This document shows positions 34,676 through 44,500 of a DNA stretch of 64,000 nt, in pieces. A program made the translations under genes and the position numbers. The DNA comes from Roseomonas fluvialis. GTDB taxonomy: Bacteria; Pseudomonadota; Alphaproteobacteria; Acetobacterales; Acetobacteraceae. Where the stretch lies: contig NZ_AP025637.1 in NCBI RefSeq assembly GCF_022846615.1, positions 1,947,001 to 2,011,000 on the forward strand, written 5' to 3'. Every line of letters starts with the position of its first letter. The stretch's first letter is position 1. Under the pieces are notes generated by a model. It saw nothing but the letters and a program-made list of their open reading frames with translations. It was not told where the DNA came from and made no database searches.

Positions 34676-35500
34676 GTGAGCGCCGCAGCAGACCTGCGCG
34701 AGCAGCTTGCCCGACTGCTCGGGATGGATGACGCCGCCCTTGCCGACGGCCTGCCGGCACTGCTGGCGCAGTACCCCGATCTCCTGAAGGCGGCGCTCGC
34801 GCGGATCGACCACAAGCCGATCGTGCGGAGCATCGTTGGCTCGCCGCTGCGCGTGCTGCCCGTGATGCGGCCGCAGCCGCCCATCGCCGATGAATACCGC
34901 GAGTGCGGGCTGGCCGCTTCGGCGTTGCAGCGCCTGATTGAGCGCTACAGCTTCGACACGGTGCTCGACGTGGGTTCCGGTGCCGGCCGTCACGCGCGGG
35001 TACTCGCGGCGCACGGCAAGACCGTGACGAAGATGGACTTCGGCGTAAGCGTCTACTTCAAGAAGGAGACCGACGGCTCGACGACCATCGTGGGCGACGT
35101 GAACGAGATCGAGCTCGACCAGACCTTCGACTGCGTCTGGGCGTCGCATGTGCTCGAGCACCAGCGCAACCCGGGACGCTTCCTCGAGAAGCTCAAGCGC
35201 TGCCTGGCGCCGGACGGGCTCCTGTGCGTGACGGTTCCCCCGGCGAAGCTCGAGCTGGTGGGCGGGCACGTGTCGCTCTGGACGCCGGGGCATCTCGCCT
35301 ACCATCTGGTGCTGGCCGGCTTCGACTGCTCCAGAGCCGAGATTTTCCAGCACGGCTACAACATCTCGGCCTTCGTCCGGAACAGCACGATCGAGCTGCC
35401 GCCGCTGCACTACGACACGGGCGACATCGGACGCCTCAGGCCCTACCTGCCGCGCGGCTTCAACGAGTCGATGGATTCCTCACGTGCGACGACCGAATAA
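34676..35500 (+). CDS. SAM-dependent methyltransferase (class I, type 11)
   Basis: About 274 residues if started at the GTG before SAAADLREQ; the exact start is unclear. VLDVGSGAGRHARVLAAHG is the SAM-binding motif I, and CVWASHVLEHQRNPGRFLEK with LAPDGLLCVTVPP are typical of methyltransferase type 11. The acceptor is probably a sugar or glycan precursor, given the setting. It follows the sulfotransferase-like gene after 62 bases. Confidence 0.78.
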   Translation: MSAAADLREQLARLLGMDDAALADGLPALLAQYPDLLKAALARIDHKPIVRSIVGSPLRVLPVMRPQPPIADEYRECGLAASALQRLIERYSFDTVLDVGSGAGRHARVLAAHGKTVTKMDFGVSVYFKKETDGSTTIVGDVNEIELDQTFDCVWASHVLEHQRNPGRFLEKLKRCLAPDGLLCVTVPPAKLELVGGHVSLWTPGHLAYHLVLAGFDCSRAEIFQHGYNISAFVRNSTIELPPLHYDTGDIGRLRPYLPRGFNESMDSSRATTE

Positions 35501-35559
35501 CCCCGATCCGCGCGGCCCTCGGCCCAGCGGTGGCCGGCGATGCAACGGAGGGGGCAGCA

Positions 35560-36687
35560 ATGGCCAAGGCTGACATCGCCACGATGGAGCTGTTGCCGCC
35601 CGACAAGCTCCTGGACGCGTATTTCCGGGCCAATCACATTTTTGTGCCACAGGTTCGCCGCACGCTGGACCAGTTCGACACTTGCGACCTCCCGCTCGAA
35701 AGGGCGCGGATCATGCAACTGATCGCTCGGCCCAACTGGCTGATGTCCTATGTCGTCGGGCAGGGCAGCGAAACCTTCCGCAGCGCCCTGCTGCAGGCAC
35801 TCGAACGCATCGGCGCCACCGTGACCTTCTATCGGCAGGGTTCGCACGCGCCCGAGATCGGCAACGCCATCCGCTTCATGCACCATTCGCGCGGCCTCGA
35901 GCCGGGTCTATGGCACTACAAGATGGCCTATCTTCCGTTCATGTTCCATTTCGACCGGCGCGGGTATTCCGGCTGGTCGGAAATGCAGTCGGTCAAGCCG
36001 GTCACCTTTGCGCGCATCGACCAGGCCGCGGCGGACCAGTTCTTCGCGGGCGCCGCCGCCGAGATCACGCGCAACCGCATATCGAAGGGCAAGCAAGCCG
36101 CCACGACCTCGGTGCCCGAGCCGGGCTACGTGTTCTTCGCGCTCCAGGTGCCCGACGACAGCGTCATCTCGCTATGCTTCGAGAAGGACTACATCGCGAC
36201 TGTCGAGACAGCGATCCGGTCGGTACTGGCGGCCGGGCACAGGGTGGTCGTGAAGCCGCATCCCTTCGGGCGTTGGCCGCGGCTTCTCGAAATGCTCGAC
36301 GGCCTCGTTGGCCCCGCCATGGAGGTCAACGACGGGTCGATCCATGATCTCCTTCCCGGAAGCCTCGCGGTGGTGACGGCCAACTCCGGGGTTGGGTTCG
36401 AGGCCCTGCTGCACGAGAAGACCGTGCTGTGCCTGGCGCAGGCGGATTACGGCCACGCCTGCCACGAGGTACGTGACGCGCGCGAAACCGGCGCCGTGCT
36501 GGCCACGGCCCTCAAGAAGCACGACCTGGCGCTGATCCGCCGCGTCGTCTTTGCCGCTATGACCCGCTACCAGGTCGATGTGCGCAAGCCGGTCGCGATG
36601 GACCGCCAGGTGCTGCGCGCGCTGTGCGAGCACTTGACCCGCGTCCGCCCGAAGCGCTCGACCGCCGACGTCATCGACGAGAACTGA
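35560..36687 (+). CDS. Capsule polysaccharide biosynthesis (KpsC/KpsS-like) protein
   Basis: A 375-residue protein. The C-terminal half has VVVKPHPFGRWPR and VTANSGVGFEALLHEKTVLCLAQADYGH split over about residues 225-300, a pattern of capsule-synthesis proteins of the KpsC/KpsS type that add Kdo to the lipid anchor of capsules. GGAGGGGG precedes the ATG. It suggests that this region makes an exported, possibly lipid-linked polysaccharide. The exact transferase activity is not certain. Confidence 0.7.
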   Translation: MAKADIATMELLPPDKLLDAYFRANHIFVPQVRRTLDQFDTCDLPLERARIMQLIARPNWLMSYVVGQGSETFRSALLQALERIGATVTFYRQGSHAPEIGNAIRFMHHSRGLEPGLWHYKMAYLPFMFHFDRRGYSGWSEMQSVKPVTFARIDQAAADQFFAGAAAEITRNRISKGKQAATTSVPEPGYVFFALQVPDDSVISLCFEKDYIATVETAIRSVLAAGHRVVVKPHPFGRWPRLLEMLDGLVGPAMEVNDGSIHDLLPGSLAVVTANSGVGFEALLHEKTVLCLAQADYGHACHEVRDARETGAVLATALKKHDLALIRRVVFAAMTRYQVDVRKPVAMDRQVLRALCEHLTRVRPKRSTADVIDEN

Positions 36688-36691
36688 CCCT

Positions 36692-37654
36692 TCAGGACGC
36701 CACGAAGTCGAGCACAGCGTCGAAATCCTCGATCGTCTGCGTCGCCGTCGCTCCGCTACCCGCGATCCGGCGCAGACCTGCGAAAGTCGATGATTGCCGG
36801 AACCCGCGCGCCCGTGCGATAATGTCGTAGTTCGGGTTGAGTACGCGTCCGCGCTGCAAAATGCGGACCTCTGCACCGAGCCCGCGGGTCAACAGCAGGC
36901 TATGCAGCGCCGAGCCCTCGACGCCGGCGATCACCTCAGCGTCGCACATCGTTTCAAGTTGCGTCAGTATACCGTGCAACTGTGGGTGGAACACCAGCCA
37001 GCCGCGCTCCTGCAGCGCGGCCTCGAGGCGGTCTTCGCCCACCAGCGTGCCCTTGTGCGCCGGCAGCAATGACCGCGAGACCCAGATGCGCCGCCCAGGA
37101 ATCGGGCGACGCGCGGGGAAGGCGCCGAGAGCCTCGGCCTGTTCGGGGGAACAGCCGACGCCGATGACGAAGCCGGGCTCCGGCGCGACCAGGTCCTGGA
37201 AGGCCGTGGCCTGGGTCACGCGGATGCCGGCGTCGAAGTCGAAGCCGAGCAGTGCGGCGATCTCGCGCTGCCACGGCCGCACCGTGGGGCCGGTGACGTG
37301 CCAGACCGTGCGCCGGTCCGGGCAGCACCGCATCGCCCAGACGCGATTGAGAGTCTCGAGCAGAAAGTGCCCGTAGTGATCTACAATGATGCCGCCGTAG
37401 ATGGCGGGTTCGCTCACCTGCTGCAGGATGGGCTCGGCCGGGCCCATCTCCATTCGGGCATAGGAACGGCGCAGGAGCATCGCCTCGACCGCCTCGCCAT
37501 GGTCGTCCGCGGCGCGGAACTGCCAGCGGGCAAGTCCCGCATTAGCCGTCTTGCGCAGGGCAGTGACCGTGATCCGCCGCCCGACCAGCCCGTCCGCCGC
37601 GGCAGCGACCGTCAAGCTCGCTTGAGCAGTCGCTTCACCCTGCCCGCGCGTCAT
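36692..37654 (-). CDS. Glycosyltransferase family 61 protein
   Basis: A 320-residue GT61 (DUF563) protein: IIVDHYGHFLLETLNRVWAM near residue 90, RIWVSRSLLPAHKG near 195, and EVIAGVEGSALHSLLLTRGL near 250 are the family landmarks. It would transfer a sugar during surface glycan synthesis. Convergent with the Kps-like gene with four bases between stops. Start at TRGQGEATAQ; frames further upstream run antisense to the next gene and are not believed. Confidence 0.8.
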   Translation of the reverse strand: MTRGQGEATAQASLTVAAAADGLVGRRITVTALRKTANAGLARWQFRAADDHGEAVEAMLLRRSYARMEMGPAEPILQQVSEPAIYGGIIVDHYGHFLLETLNRVWAMRCCPDRRTVWHVTGPTVRPWQREIAALLGFDFDAGIRVTQATAFQDLVAPEPGFVIGVGCSPEQAEALGAFPARRPIPGRRIWVSRSLLPAHKGTLVGEDRLEAALQERGWLVFHPQLHGILTQLETMCDAEVIAGVEGSALHSLLLTRGLGAEVRILQRGRVLNPNYDIIARARGFRQSSTFAGLRRIAGSGATATQTIEDFDAVLDFVAS

Positions 37655-37888
37655 CGTGCCCCTTGATCGCGAATCGCCACAGCATGGCGCACCATGCCGC
37701 CCGTCACTGGATCCCGCCATGCCCGCGGCCCTTTGCCGCACGACGTTTCGTGCGCAGGGGAAGTGCTGCACCGGCCGTCGGCTGTCCCGGCTCAACCGAT
37801 CCTCTCCTCCCCTTGCCAATGCGCGCCCACGTGGCGCAGATGTCGGACGCGGGTGCGTTGGCGCCGGACCGATAGGAGAAGCGCATTG

Positions 37889-38749
37889 ATGCCCTTGGGC
37901 TCCGAGCAGACGCCTGCCTTTCCCCAGGTCAAGGCGGAACGCACGGACTACGGCAGTCAATTCGAGATTCTCGTCTCTTATATCTACCATCACCTTGTCG
38001 CAGCGGGAGCGCATGTGGTCGACGGGGGCGCCAATGCGGGCCTGCATGCCGTTCCGCTCGCCGATCTCGTTGGTCCTTCCGGGCGGCTGGTCTGCTTCGA
38101 GCCGAATCCCGAACCCGCTGCCGGCCTCGCGCGCAACCTCGCCCGCGCGGTGGCCGACGGCGTCGCAGAATTGCGGCATGAAGCGCTCGGCAACCAGCCG
38201 GGCGAACTGCGCTTCACGGCCAATCGCAAGCGATCGGCGCTCAGCCGCGTTACGGCGGCGGCTGACCAGCCCGGTCCCGACGAAGAGGTAATCGTGGTCC
38301 CCGTCGTTCGTATGGACGACGTCGTGCAGACCGACCGTCTGGACTTCATCAAGCTCGACCTCGAGGGCTTCGACTTCAATGGGATGCGTGGTGCGCAGCG
38401 CCTGATCGGCGCCTTCCGGCCGCCCGTCATTTTCGAGAACGCGCGCGAGGGGGCGGCCCGGCGTTACGGGTACACCCGGGATGAATTCTTCGCTTGGTTC
38501 GACGCGATGGGCTACGCGACCGTGGACCTGCACAATCGGCCGCTCACACCGGAGACTTGGACATCGAAGGACCTCGCCTTCGAATTCATCGCCCTGCATC
38601 GCGACGACCCGCGGCGCGACCTCGTGACACGGACTATCCACCGCTTCTGGACGACGCTGCCCGAACGCGCGCCGATCGCCGAATGGAAGGTCTGCGTGCA
38701 GCTTTGCCGACGGCCGATTGAATATGTCGGCGGTCGTGTCGCAGATTGA
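37889..38749 (+). CDS. FkbM family methyltransferase
   Basis: A 286-residue SAM-dependent methyltransferase of the FkbM family: HVVDGGANAGLHAVPLADLV (motif I), VCFEPNPEPAAGLARN and LDFIKLDLEGFDFNGMRGA are the characteristic steps. FkbM enzymes O-methylate sugars or polyketides; here a sugar target is likely from context. AGGAGAAG lies nine bases before the ATG. Divergent from the GT61 gene. Confidence 0.85.
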   Translation: MPLGSEQTPAFPQVKAERTDYGSQFEILVSYIYHHLVAAGAHVVDGGANAGLHAVPLADLVGPSGRLVCFEPNPEPAAGLARNLARAVADGVAELRHEALGNQPGELRFTANRKRSALSRVTAAADQPGPDEEVIVVPVVRMDDVVQTDRLDFIKLDLEGFDFNGMRGAQRLIGAFRPPVIFENAREGAARRYGYTRDEFFAWFDAMGYATVDLHNRPLTPETWTSKDLAFEFIALHRDDPRRDLVTRTIHRFWTTLPERAPIAEWKVCVQLCRRPIEYVGGRVAD

Positions 38750-38770
38750 CGAACAACCGGACCTGACAGC

Positions 38771-39211
38771 ATGGCCATCCCCCTCGCCTGCGACCACGCG
38801 GGACTCCCCCTCAAGCTGGCATTGAAGGCCGCGCTTGAGGCAGACGGGCACGATGTCGCCGACCTAGGCACGCACGGCCCGGGGTCGGTCGACTACCCCG
38901 ACTTCGCTGCGCAGGTCGCGCGCGCTGTCGCCTCCGGTGCCGCCCCCTTCGGCATCTTGGTCTGCGGCAGCGGAATCGGCATGGCCATGACGGCGAACCG
39001 CCACGCCGGCGTTCGTGCCGCGGTTTTGCACGACACCACCGAGGCGCGGCTCACGCGCGCGCATAACGACGCGAACATTGCCTGCTTCGGTGCGCGCACG
39101 ATCGGCGTGGAGACGGCGATCGATGCGCTGCGCATGTTTCTGGCCACGCCTTTCGAGGGTGGGCGGCATGCGCCGCGCGTCGCGAAAATCGAAGCCGCCC
39201 GCGGCGCATGA
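38771..39211 (+). CDS. rpiB: Ribose 5-phosphate isomerase B
   Basis: A 146-residue RpiB, interconverting ribose 5-phosphate and ribulose 5-phosphate. ACDHAGLPLK at the start, GSVDYPDFA, CGSGIGMAMTANR and HNDANIACFGAR are diagnostic. It starts 21 bases after the FkbM gene. In many alphaproteobacteria rpiB is next to glyA, and glyA follows here about 1 kb downstream, with one methyltransferase gene between. Confidence 0.92.
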   Translation: MAIPLACDHAGLPLKLALKAALEADGHDVADLGTHGPGSVDYPDFAAQVARAVASGAAPFGILVCGSGIGMAMTANRHAGVRAAVLHDTTEARLTRAHNDANIACFGARTIGVETAIDALRMFLATPFEGGRHAPRVAKIEAARGA

Positions 39212-39296
39212 ACGCGTCCTGAACGCCGTGCCGTCACGGGCCAGGTCGGCCCGGCAATCCCGCGGCAAGGGGCTTGTGCCGAGACCCCGCCGAGCG

Positions 39297-40124
39297 TCAG
39301 GCCGGCGCAATCATGGCCGGCAGTCGTCCCGCCGCGAGGGCCGCATCCGCCGAATTCAGCGCCAATCCGGCGACGAACGCCGATACGCCGATCGCGGCGA
39401 TGTCCGCTTCCATGAATTCCGCCACGATGTCTTCGTATCGATCTCGCAATACCGTCGAGGCCGGGTCGAGGCGCGTCACGAACACGAGGCCGGTTGGGGT
39501 CGCGTCGAAGGCCGTGATCTTCAGGTCCGGGCGGTAGCGCCGGAGGATGGGCATGAGCTTCCAGACGTCGCCGGCCCAGGCGCGCGGCATGACGTCGAAC
39601 GCCGCTTCGCGAGGCCCATTCTGCTCGCGGCGCACGATCTCGGACGTGGTGGGCACGCAGTCATGCAGCAGGATGGCCGATTGCGCGTGGCAATGACGTT
39701 CGGTGTTCATGAAGTCGCGCAAGAGGAATTCGAAGCGGTGCAGCCCGTCGAGGAACGCGAGATCGACGGGTCCCCCCAAGCATTCCGTGAGATCATGGCG
39801 GCGGAAGAATTCGTCACTCGTCATGCTGAACAGCTGCAGGCGCGGCCGGGCTTCTACAAATCCTTCCGGTAGCCGGAACACCGGGTCGACGGCCACGGAC
39901 GGGCAAGTGGCCCATTTCAGGGAGTCTCCAAGCCGCGTACCGATCTCGAAATACGTGCGCGGCTTCAGGTCGCGGTGGGTCGCCGCCAGGAGCCTCTGGT
40001 ACCCTGCGCCGCTGAGCCGTGGCGCAAGCCGCACAGGATCGGAGATGTGCCCTGCGCGCCACTGCGTGACGGCGTCAGTCGCATCCTGTTCTGTCGCCGT
40101 CGCTGACATTCCGGTCTCCTGCAC
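39297..40124 (-). CDS. Class I SAM-dependent methyltransferase-like protein
   Basis: A 275-residue protein resembling methyltransferase type 24 proteins: TYFEIGTRLGDSLKWATCPS near residue 57 replaces the usual motif I, and VDLAFLDGLHRFEFLLRDFM near 120 is well conserved in such proteins. It lies between rpiB and glyA on the opposite strand and probably belongs to the glycan region. The Gly-rich SAM loop is modest (EIGTRLGDS), so activity is not certain. Confidence 0.68.
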   Translation of the reverse strand: MQETGMSATATEQDATDAVTQWRAGHISDPVRLAPRLSGAGYQRLLAATHRDLKPRTYFEIGTRLGDSLKWATCPSVAVDPVFRLPEGFVEARPRLQLFSMTSDEFFRRHDLTECLGGPVDLAFLDGLHRFEFLLRDFMNTERHCHAQSAILLHDCVPTTSEIVRREQNGPREAAFDVMPRAWAGDVWKLMPILRRYRPDLKITAFDATPTGLVFVTRLDPASTVLRDRYEDIVAEFMEADIAAIGVSAFVAGLALNSADAALAAGRLPAMIAPA

Positions 40125-40257
40125 GCGCCTTCAATGGGTGCAGGTAGCATGAATGGCGTCGCCGTCGAGAGGCTCGGATCCGGTGTGCCGGGCATCATCG
40201 CCTGACCTGTCCGCGCAACGCTTGCCAACCCGACACCCCCCGGCGCAAAACCGCCCT

Positions 40258-41592
40258 ATGATCCGCCCCGCCCCCACCCCCGCCCGCTCCCCCGACGGTG
40301 CCGCCGGCGCCGCCCCGCCCGCTGCCAGCTTCTTCGGTGCCTCCCTGGCCGCCGCCGACCCCGCCATCGCCGCCGCCGTCGCGCAGGAGCTCACGCGCCA
40401 GCAGGACGGAATCGAGCTCATCGCGTCCGAGAACATCGTCTCGCGCGCCGTGCTCGAGGCCCAGGGCTCCGTCCTGACCAACAAGTATGCGGAAGGCTAC
40501 CCCGGCCGGCGCTACTACGGCGGCTGCGAGGCCGTGGACATCGCCGAGCGCCTGGCCATCGAACGCGCCTGCCAGCTGTTCGGCTGCGGCTTCGCCAACG
40601 TTCAGCCGCATTCCGGCGCCCAGGCCAACCAAGCCGTCTTCCTGGCCCTGCTGCAGCCGGGCGACACCTTCATGGGCCTGGATCTCGCCGCCGGCGGGCA
40701 CCTGACGCACGGATCGCCGGCCAACCAGTCGGGCAAGTGGTTCAAGCCGGTGCCCTACACGGTGCGGCGCGAGGACCAGCGGATCGACATGGCCGAGGTC
40801 CGGCGCATCGCGCTCGAATCGAAGCCCAAGGTGATCATCGCCGGCGGCTCGGCCTATGCCCGCACCTGGGATTTCGCTGGCTTCCGTGCCATCGCGGACG
40901 AGGTCGGCGCGATCTTCATGGTCGACATGGCGCATTTCGCGGGCCTGGTGGCCGGCGGCGCGCATCCGTCCCCGTTCCCCCATGCGCATGTCGTGACCAC
41001 CACCACGCACAAGACGCTGCGCGGCCCGCGGGGCGGCATGATCCTCACGAATGACGAGGCGCTGGCCAAGAAGTTCAACTCGGCCGTCTTTCCGGGGCTC
41101 CAGGGCGGCCCGCTGATGCACGTCATCGCCGCCAAGGCGGTCGCTTTCGGCGAGGCGCTGCGCCCCGACTTCCGCGCCTATGCCGCCGCCATCGTGGCCA
41201 ATGCGCAGGCGCTGGCCGAGGAGCTGAAGGCCCAGGGCCTGGACCTGGTCACCGGCGGCACCGACAACCACCTGCTGCTGGTCGACCTGCGCCCCAAAAA
41301 GCTGAACGGCAAGATCGCCGAGGCCGCGCTCAACCGCGCCCACCTGACCTGCAACAAGAACGCCATCCCCTTCGACCCGGAAAAGCCGATGGTGACCTCC
41401 GGCGTGCGGCTCGGCACCCCCGCCGGCACCACGCGTGGTTTTGGCACGGTGGAGTTCCGCGAGATCGGGAAACTGATCGGCGAGGTGCTCGACGGGGCCG
41501 CCGCGTCTAACGCCGATGGCGTGAACACCGCGGTCGAGACGGCCGTCGCGGCCAAGGTGCTGGAGCTCTGCCGCCGCTTCCCCGTGTACTGA
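40258..41592 (+). CDS. glyA: Serine hydroxymethyltransferase
   Basis: A 444-residue PLP enzyme making glycine and 5,10-methylene-tetrahydrofolate from serine. [17 protein letters not shown] holds the PLP lysine (Lys252); [20 protein letters not shown] and [16 protein letters not shown] are diagnostic. It has an Ala/Pro-rich N-terminal extension of about 25 residues compared with usual SHMTs; no in-frame ATG lies between the extension and the conserved part. nrdR follows 10 bases downstream. Confidence 0.95.
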   Translation: MIRPAPTPARSPDGAAGAAPPAASFFGASLAAADPAIAAAVAQELTRQQDGIELIASENIVSRAVLEAQGSVLTNKYAEGYPGRRYYGGCEAVDIAERLAIERACQLFGCGFANVQPHSGAQANQAVFLALLQPGDTFMGLDLAAGGHLTHGSPANQSGKWFKPVPYTVRREDQRIDMAEVRRIALESKPKVIIAGGSAYARTWDFAGFRAIADEVGAIFMVDMAHFAGLVAGGAHPSPFPHAHVVTTTTHKTLRGPRGGMILTNDEALAKKFNSAVFPGLQGGPLMHVIAAKAVAFGEALRPDFRAYAAAIVANAQALAEELKAQGLDLVTGGTDNHLLLVDLRPKKLNGKIAEAALNRAHLTCNKNAIPFDPEKPMVTSGVRLGTPAGTTRGFGTVEFREIGKLIGEVLDGAAASNADGVNTAVETAVAAKVLELCRRFPVY

Positions 41593-41602
41593 GGCACGCC
41601 CG

Positions 41603-42058
41603 ATGAAGTGCCCCTTCTGCGGCGCCGAGGACACCCAGGTGAAGGATAGCCGGCCCGCCGAGGACAGCGCGGCGATCCGACGCCGCCGGGCGTGCCCGTC
41701 CTGCGGGGCGCGCTTCACGACCTTTGAGCGTGTGCAGCTGCGCGAGATCACGGTGCTCAAGACCGACGGCCGCCGTGCGCCCTTCGACCGCGAGAAGCTG
41801 GCACGGTCCATCCGCGTGGCCCTGCGCAAGCGCCCGGTCGACGAGGACCGCATCGAGCGCCTGGTCAATTCCATCCAGCGCCGGCTCGAGACGGAAGGCG
41901 AGACCGAGATCGCCTCGCGCAAGATCGGCGAACTGGTCATGGAGAGCCTGCGCGAACTCGACCAGGTGGCCTATGTCCGCTTCGCCAGCGTCTATCGCAA
42001 TTTCGGCGAGGCGAAGGATTTCCAGGCTTTCCTCGGCGAACTCGGCCAGAAGGACTGA
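41603..42058 (+). CDS. nrdR: Transcriptional repressor NrdR
   Basis: A 151-residue NrdR. The N-terminal zinc ribbon has CPFC (residues 3-6) and CPSC (about 31-34), followed by an ATP-cone ([20 protein letters not shown]). It represses ribonucleotide reductase genes in response to dATP/ATP. Close after glyA and before a membrane protease gene, probably co-transcribed; glyA-nrdR adjacency is widespread. Confidence 0.95.
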   Translation: MKCPFCGAEDTQVKDSRPAEDSAAIRRRRACPSCGARFTTFERVQLREITVLKTDGRRAPFDREKLARSIRVALRKRPVDEDRIERLVNSIQRRLETEGETEIASRKIGELVMESLRELDQVAYVRFASVYRNFGEAKDFQAFLGELGQKD

Positions 42059-42070
42059 CGGCGCGCGGCG

Positions 42071-42739
42071 ATGGTCATCGTCGGTGGCGTGCTTCTGATC
42101 CTGCTGCTGTTCGGCCCCATGGCCTATGTGAAATGGGCCATGGCGCGGCATGGCGACGACCGGCCGGACCTGCCGTGCACCGCCGGGGAACTCGCGCGGC
42201 ATCTGCTGGACGAGGCTGGGCTGCCGCATGTGACGGTCGAACCCACCGACCAAGGCGACCACTACGACCCGGCCGCGCTGGCGGTGCGGCTGTCGCCCGA
42301 ACACCACGATGGCCGGTCCGTCACCGCCGTCGCGGTCGCGGCGCATGAGGTCGCGCACGCGGTGCAGCACCGCGACGGCGCACGGCTGTTCAACCTGCGG
42401 CTGGTGCTGGCGCGGGCCATCACGCCCCTGCGTGGCTTGGCGATCGCGCTGATGACCGTGCTGCCGCTGCTGGGCGTGGTGGCGGGGGCGGGGCACCTGG
42501 TGCTGCCCTCCATGCTGCTGGCGCTGGCGGTCTTCGTGCTGTCGGTGGGGCTGCAACTGGTGACGCTGCCGCTGGAATTCGATGCGTCGTTCGCGCGCGC
42601 ACTGCCGGCGTTGCGGGCGGGCGGCTATCTGGCGGAACGGGACCTGGCGTCGGCGCAGCGGGTGTTGCGCGCGGCGGCCATGACGTATGTGGCGGGGACG
42701 TTCCTGTCGCTGCTACAACTCGCGCGCGTCATCCGCTGA
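42071..42739 (+). CDS. Membrane zinc metallopeptidase
   Basis: A 222-residue protein with an N-terminal membrane segment, the zinc-protease motif HEVAH (in VAAHEVAHAVQH, about residues 94-98) and two further hydrophobic segments (about 120-165). This matches the small neutral zinc metallopeptidase family (PF04298-like). Its targets are unknown. It follows nrdR after 12 bases and precedes the riboflavin genes. Confidence 0.8.
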   Translation: MVIVGGVLLILLLFGPMAYVKWAMARHGDDRPDLPCTAGELARHLLDEAGLPHVTVEPTDQGDHYDPAALAVRLSPEHHDGRSVTAVAVAAHEVAHAVQHRDGARLFNLRLVLARAITPLRGLAIALMTVLPLLGVVAGAGHLVLPSMLLALAVFVLSVGLQLVTLPLEFDASFARALPALRAGGYLAERDLASAQRVLRAAAMTYVAGTFLSLLQLARVIR

Positions 42740-42788
42740 CCGCCGCGCTTGCCGGCCGCCTCCCGCCGCGCGACAAACCGCGGCCCCG

Positions 42789-43907
42789 ATGTCCGACGAC
42801 CTCCACCACATGCGCGCCGCACTGGCGCTCGCCCGCCGCGGCCTCGGCAATGCCTGGCCGAACCCGGCGGTCGGCTGCGTGCTGGTGCGCCATGGCCAGG
42901 TGGTCGGCCGCGGCTGGACGCAGCCGGGCGGGCGCCCGCATGCCGAGACCGAGGCGATCCGCCGCGCCGGCCCAAAGGCCCGTGGCGCCACCGCCTATGT
43001 CACGCTGGAACCCTGTTCCCACCACGGCCGGACGCCGCCCTGCTGCGAGGCCCTGGAAGCCGCCGGCATCGCCCGCGTGGTCGCCGCCATGCGCGACCCC
43101 GATCCGCGGGTGAACGGCCGCGGCCTGGACCGCCTGCGCGCCGCCGCCATCGTGGTCGAGGAAGGGCTCTGCGAGGCCGAGGCCCGCGCGCTGAACGCCG
43201 GCTTCTTCCGCCGGATCGAGGCCGGGTTGCCCGTCGTGACCCTGAAGCTCGCCTCCACGCTGGATGGCCGCATCGCCACCGCCACCGGCGAGTCCCGCTG
43301 GATCACCGGCCCGGAGGCGCGGCGGGAGGTCCATGCCCTGCGCGCCCGCCACGACGCTATCCTGGTCGGCTCCGGCACCGTGGTGGCGGACGACCCGGAC
43401 CTCACCTGCCGCATCCCCGGGATGGAGCGCGTCCCCATGCTGCGCGTGGTGGCCGATGCGCGACTCCGCACGCCCGCGACCGCCCGCCTGGTCGCGACCG
43501 CCACCGCCGCGCCGAGTTGCATCATCACCGCGCCCGGCCATCCGCCCGCCGCGCTCGCGCCCTACATCGCCGCCGGCGTCGCGGTGCAGACCGTCCCCGC
43601 CGATCCTGCCGGCGGCCTCGACCTGCGCGCGTTGCTCGCGGCCCTGGCGCGCCGCGGCGTCACCCGCGTGCTGGCCGAGGGCGGTGCCGGCCTCGCCGCC
43701 GGGCTGCTCCGTGCGCGCCTGGTCGACCGCCTCGCCTGGTTCCACGCCCCGGGAATCATGGGCGCAGATGGCTGGCCCGCCGCCGAGGGCTTGCGCCTCG
43801 CCGCCCTCGCCGCCATGCCTCGCTTCCGCAGGGTAGCCGTCCGCACCCTCGGGCCCGATATCCTGACCGAATTCGAGGAGAGCCCCCCATGTTCACCGGC
43901 ATCGTGA
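42789..43907 (+). CDS. ribD: Bifunctional riboflavin deaminase/reductase
   Basis: A 372-residue RibD, catalysing the deaminase and reductase steps after GTP cyclohydrolase II in riboflavin synthesis. The deaminase zinc site is HAETEA (about residue 48) with PCSHHGRTPPC; the reductase domain starts near residue 150 (TLKLASTLDGRIAT) and includes VLAEGGAGLAAGLL. ribE begins inside its last codons (19-base overlap). First gene of the riboflavin operon. Confidence 0.94.
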   Translation: MSDDLHHMRAALALARRGLGNAWPNPAVGCVLVRHGQVVGRGWTQPGGRPHAETEAIRRAGPKARGATAYVTLEPCSHHGRTPPCCEALEAAGIARVVAAMRDPDPRVNGRGLDRLRAAAIVVEEGLCEAEARALNAGFFRRIEAGLPVVTLKLASTLDGRIATATGESRWITGPEARREVHALRARHDAILVGSGTVVADDPDLTCRIPGMERVPMLRVVADARLRTPATARLVATATAAPSCIITAPGHPPAALAPYIAAGVAVQTVPADPAGGLDLRALLAALARRGVTRVLAEGGAGLAAGLLRARLVDRLAWFHAPGIMGADGWPAAEGLRLAALAAMPRFRRVAVRTLGPDILTEFEESPPCSPAS

Positions 43908-44500
43908 CCGCGCTCGGCAGCGTGCGGGACATCCTGCCGATCGGCGGCGGCCACGATCTGCGCCTGGTGATCGGCACCGACCCGGCCTTCCTCACAGCGC
44001 CGGTGCCGGCGGTGCTCGGCGCTTCCATCGCGTGCTCGGGCGTGTGCCTGACCGTCGTGCATCTCGCCGCCGATGCCTTCAGCGTGGATTGCTCGGCCGA
44101 GACTGTGGCCAAGACCACCGCCGGCGCCTGGACCAAGGGCGCGCGCATCAACCTCGAACGCGCGCTGCGCATCGGTGACGAACTCGGCGGCCACCTCGTC
44201 GCCGGACATGTGGATGGGGTGGGGGAGGTGGTCTCGGCCACGCCCGAGAACGCATCGGTCCGCTGGCGCTTCCGCGTGCCGCGTGCCATCGCGCCCTTCA
44301 TCGCGCCCAAGGGCTCGGTCGCCATCGACGGCGTCTCACTGACCGTCAACCAGGTTGACGGGGAGGTGTTCGGGGTCAACATCATCCCCCATACCGCCTC
44401 GGTCACCACCTTCGGCACGCTGCAGCCCGGCGACCGCGTGAACATCGAGGTCGACATGATGGCGCGCTACGTGGCGCGCCTGCGGGAGTACGAGCGTTGA
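43889..44500 (+). CDS. ribE: Riboflavin synthase, alpha subunit
   Basis: A 203-residue trimeric riboflavin synthase made of two lumazine-binding repeats. MFTGIVTALGSV is the usual start; GVCLTVVHL and GVSLTVNQV are the paired motifs, and HLVAGHVDGVG is conserved. It converts two 6,7-dimethyl-8-ribityllumazine molecules into riboflavin. GAGGAGAG lies before the ATG. The stop overlaps the next TTG start (TTGA). Confidence 0.95.
   Translation: MFTGIVTALGSVRDILPIGGGHDLRLVIGTDPAFLTAPVPAVLGASIACSGVCLTVVHLAADAFSVDCSAETVAKTTAGAWTKGARINLERALRIGDELGGHLVAGHVDGVGEVVSATPENASVRWRFRVPRAIAPFIAPKGSVAIDGVSLTVNQVDGEVFGVNIIPHTASVTTFGTLQPGDRVNIEVDMMARYVARLREYER

Noticed and set aside
37655..38851. Upstream extension of the GT61 gene frame
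   Set aside because: It runs antisense through the FkbM methyltransferase gene and lacks family similarity; the start at 37654 fits GT61 N-termini.
40195..41940. A 581-residue open frame on the minus strand over glyA and nrdR
   Set aside because: Antisense to two conserved genes; no domain visible.
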